Assembly (NCBI RefSeq): GCF_011007365.1
Contig: NZ_WFKM01000003.1
Location: forward strand, 496,001-560,000
Source of the DNA: Sphingobacterium sp. xlx-96
Lineage (GTDB): Bacteria; Bacteroidota; Bacteroidia; Sphingobacteriales; Sphingobacteriaceae
Length of the DNA: 64,000 nucleotides
Direction: 5' to 3'
A program made the translations under genes and the position numbers. Positions within the stretch are counted from its first letter, which is position 1. Every line of letters begins with the position of its first letter. The notes under the pieces are model-generated. The model was not told the DNA's origin and did not search any database. It saw nothing but the letters and a program-made list of their open reading frames with translations. Positions 62,349 to 64,000 of this stretch are shown here, piece by piece.

Positions 62349-63032
62349 TTACAGATTTATATTTAGGATGTCAAGTACGCGTAGGAATTCAGGTTGCAAA
62401 TCTGCTTTTATTTCAATGATTTGTCCAGAATGAGGATGTTGAAAAGATAGACTTGTCGCATGGAGTAACATGGTGTCCATCTCAAAACGATCTTTCCACA
62501 GTTTATTCTGCTTGTTACAGCCGTGAGGCCTATCCCCTATTATTGGGTAAAGTATGTGTGCAAAATGCCGACGTAACTGATGCATTCTTCCCGTTTCGGG
62601 GTTAGCTTCTACCAATGAATACCTAGATGTAGAGAACTTTCCATGTGGAACTTCTATCTCAGCCTGCACTAGTCGACGGAAGTGGGTTACAGCATTTTGC
62701 GAACTACCATTTTCTTTAAGTAAAGGGTAGTCAATGACTCCGCTATCCGGACAGAAGCCTCGTAATATAGCTAGATAACGTTTGTCTATTTTTTTTTCTG
62801 CAAAGAGAGATTGTGTCAGTCTATCAGTTTCTTTGTCCAGTGAAAATAATAAAACTCCCCCCGTTTTTCTATCCAAACGATGTGCTGGATAAACCGGCAT
62901 ACCTATTTGATCTCGTAGTTTTTGAAGGGCAAATTCACTGGTGTCGTTGGCTATTGAAGACCGATGCACGAGTAGACCATGGGGCTTGTTTACAGCAACC
63001 AAAAAATCATCTTTATAGAGAATCTCCAGCAT
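62349..63032 (-). CDS. truC: tRNA pseudouridine synthase C-type (RluA family)
   Basis: Makes pseudouridine 65 in tRNAs, as in E. coli TruC. 227 aa: HRLDRKTGGVLLF (catalytic Asp near residue 54), TGRMHQLRRHFAHI and IIGDRPHGCNKQN, all typical for the TruC subgroup. Cotranscribed with neighbours on both sides (1-bp gap and 1-bp overlap). Confidence 0.88.
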   Translation of the reverse strand: MLEILYKDDFLVAVNKPHGLLVHRSSIANDTSEFALQKLRDQIGMPVYPAHRLDRKTGGVLLFSLDKETDRLTQSLFAEKKIDKRYLAILRGFCPDSGVIDYPLLKENGSSQNAVTHFRRLVQAEIEVPHGKFSTSRYSLVEANPETGRMHQLRRHFAHILYPIIGDRPHGCNKQNKLWKDRFEMDTMLLHATSLSFQHPHSGQIIEIKADLQPEFLRVLDILNINL

Positions 63033-63400
63033 TATAAATCTTTTAATATGCCAATTATCTCATCTGCCTTTTCATCGATTTTAGAGCTTAACCATACAGT
63101 TTTGAAGGCTCCTACCCCTATTGGAGTCTCTTTGTCTTGCCATTTGAGCCTTACGATAGAGAATAAATAATAGTTTTTTATAGAGATAGTCCGATCCATA
63201 AAATCTTGCGTGATTTTATCGCCAAATAATGTCATGCCTAGACGGACTGCATCTTGGTCTTTGTATTTTAGTTGTTTTTTGAGAATCTCTGTTGCTTTGG
63301 TTTTTATAACCTTTTCAAATTGTTCTCTAGGAGGATTTGTCAATATAGCACCCAAAATCAGGGCAAGCATGACCAGTGCAAAAATTCTCGTTTTAGACAT
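63032..63400 (-). CDS. DUF4359-like small exported or membrane protein
   Basis: A 122-residue protein beginning MSKTRIFALVMLALILGAIL, a signal-anchor or signal sequence, followed by TNPPREQFEKVIKTKATEIL as in DUF4359. I choose the ATG at 63400; a TTG at 63406 lies in the promoter box. Overlaps truC by 1 bp. Function unknown. Confidence 0.75.
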   Translation of the reverse strand: MSKTRIFALVMLALILGAILTNPPREQFEKVIKTKATEILKKQLKYKDQDAVRLGMTLFGDKITQDFMDRTISIKNYYLFSIVRLKWQDKETPIGVGAFKTVWLSSKIDEKADEIIGILKDL

Positions 63401-63403
63401 ATA

Positions 63404-63411
63404 CAAACCTA
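63404..63411 (-). promoter_or_regulatory. -7 promoter element 3 bp before the DUF4359 gene
   Basis: TAGGTTTG on the minus strand matches TAnnTTTG and ends 3 bp before the ATG at 63400, so the message is probably leaderless. It would drive the DUF4359-truC-hypothetical operon. Confidence 0.6.
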
Positions 63412-63483
63412 AATAAAAAGCTTTGCTTTCACGAATTGTTGTTTGAAAAATGGCGGTAAATAGCTCTAGATCTTTACTATAAT

Positions 63484-63975
63484 CTAGAATAGATTATGGA
63501 TATAATTGATGAACCAGGCGGTGATTGTCCACATAAAGTAGAATAGGACTATACAAACGAGTAGTAATACAATGAAGATACTAATCAATAATCCTTTCGC
63601 GCTTCCTTGGTGTTTATTTTCAAAATAATGCTCACGTAGTATAACAATGTTTTTCTGATTGGCTTTATTAAAAAAATCAAAAATCTGACCAAATAAAGGA
63701 ATGGAACCCCAGAATGCGTCATAAATGACATTTAGTAACATCTTTACTGCCGCTTTGGAACCGACTCCATTGCGGAGCATCACGAGAACTAGTAAAATTG
63801 AAGTCGCAAAGGCAATAAATTGACCGGCATAAGGGATTAAGTTTAATAAGGGATCCAGACCAAATCTGAATCCCCCAATATTAAATTTGTTATCTAAAAT
63901 TAAAGATACACGCTCAACCCAAAGAAAGTCCTTTTTGAGTTTTTGAATACGATCTGGTTTGCGTGTTGTGCTCAC
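63484..63975 (-). CDS. DUF4112 domain-containing membrane protein
   Basis: A 163-residue protein. FGLDPLLNLIPYAGQFIAF and IPLFGQIFDFFNKANQKN are the DUF4112 hallmarks. Two or three hydrophobic segments, including a C-terminal one (LISIFIVLLLVCIVLFYF). The start is GTG at 63975 (MSTTRKPD). Function unknown. 73 bp separate it from the DUF4359 gene. Confidence 0.8.
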   Translation of the reverse strand: MSTTRKPDRIQKLKKDFLWVERVSLILDNKFNIGGFRFGLDPLLNLIPYAGQFIAFATSILLVLVMLRNGVGSKAAVKMLLNVIYDAFWGSIPLFGQIFDFFNKANQKNIVILREHYFENKHQGSAKGLLISIFIVLLLVCIVLFYFMWTITAWFINYIHNLF

Positions 63976-64000
63976 GTTATTTTAATTCAAAAACACCGTC

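Noticed and set aside
1..64000. tRNA, rRNA, CRISPR, insertion sequence or prophage
   Set aside because: I looked for T-loop-like GGTTCGA motifs, repeat-spacer patterns and transposase/integrase motifs and found none that hold up.

Overview
The window looks like the replication-origin region of a Bacteroidetes chromosome, most likely of the family Sphingobacteriaceae (Sphingobacterium, Pedobacter or a relative). Evidence: Bacteroidetes-type promoter boxes (TAnnTTTG) precede many genes; gldH, ricT with a cysteine-rich N-terminus, a 1097-residue SecA, DUF4861 beside kduI/kduD, and a Bacteroidetes-style aromatic amino acid hydroxylase are all present. The DNA is AT-rich and the genes are densely packed. 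I see no rRNA, tRNA, CRISPR array, insertion sequence, prophage or transposase.

Layout. 0-10.3 kb holds a sugar oxidoreductase/isomerase neighbourhood: a Gfo/Idh/MocA oxidoreductase cut by the window edge, def, a sugar phosphate isomerase/epimerase, an aromatic amino acid hydroxylase, a glycosyltransferase, and a GMC flavoprotein with its gluconate-dehydrogenase-type small subunit. miaE follows. 10.4-13.7 kb has a luciferase-like monooxygenase, two lipoproteins and apaG. 13.9-21.6 kb has an ABC-F ATPase, a pair of parS-like sites, mnmG, an Ig-like lipoprotein, a gamma carbonic anhydrase and nadB. 21.6-22.1 kb is a gene-free AT-rich stretch with several DnaA-box-like 9-mers and is my candidate oriC. 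22.1-35.4 kb has nadA, thiL, a leucine/ketone catabolic group (aacS, a carboxylase beta subunit, acyl-CoA dehydrogenase, HMG-CoA lyase, enoyl-CoA hydratase), scpA, dxs and dnaA. 35.5-42.6 kb has two small CpxP-like proteins, the holB-ricT-gldH-lpxK operon, dnaN and a DedA protein. 42.9-50.4 kb has a CAP-domain protein, yicC-gmk-nadD, kduI-DUF4861-kduD, surE and mqnD. 50.6-60.2 kb has secA, a SPOR protein, an M20 amidohydrolase, a thiamine pyrophosphokinase-like protein, an M28 peptidase, a rhodanese and glutamate dehydrogenase. 60.2-64 kb has gcvT, a TruC-type pseudouridine synthase and small DUF proteins.

How the parts connect. dnaA, dnaN, holB, scpA, mnmG, the parS-like pair and the putative oriC together describe an origin domain. 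By eye, base composition on the + strand changes from A/C-rich left of about 21.7 kb to G/T-rich to the right, which fits an origin there. Phenylalanine hydroxylation and the leucine-type genes both feed toward acetoacetate, which aacS could activate. nadB and nadA, on either side of the putative origin, make quinolinate from aspartate, and nadD appears further right.

I did not find a clearly new multi-gene system. The least ordinary signals are the paired parS-like sites and adjacent oriC candidate, two nested large inverted repeats inside the 3' end of a glycosyltransferase gene, a structured leader ahead of the ABC-F gene, a cluster of short direct/inverted repeats at 42.7 kb, apparently leaderless genes, and a thiamine pyrophosphokinase-like protein that seems to lack the catalytic acidic motif. 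All calls are from reading the sequence alone; no search or computation was run.
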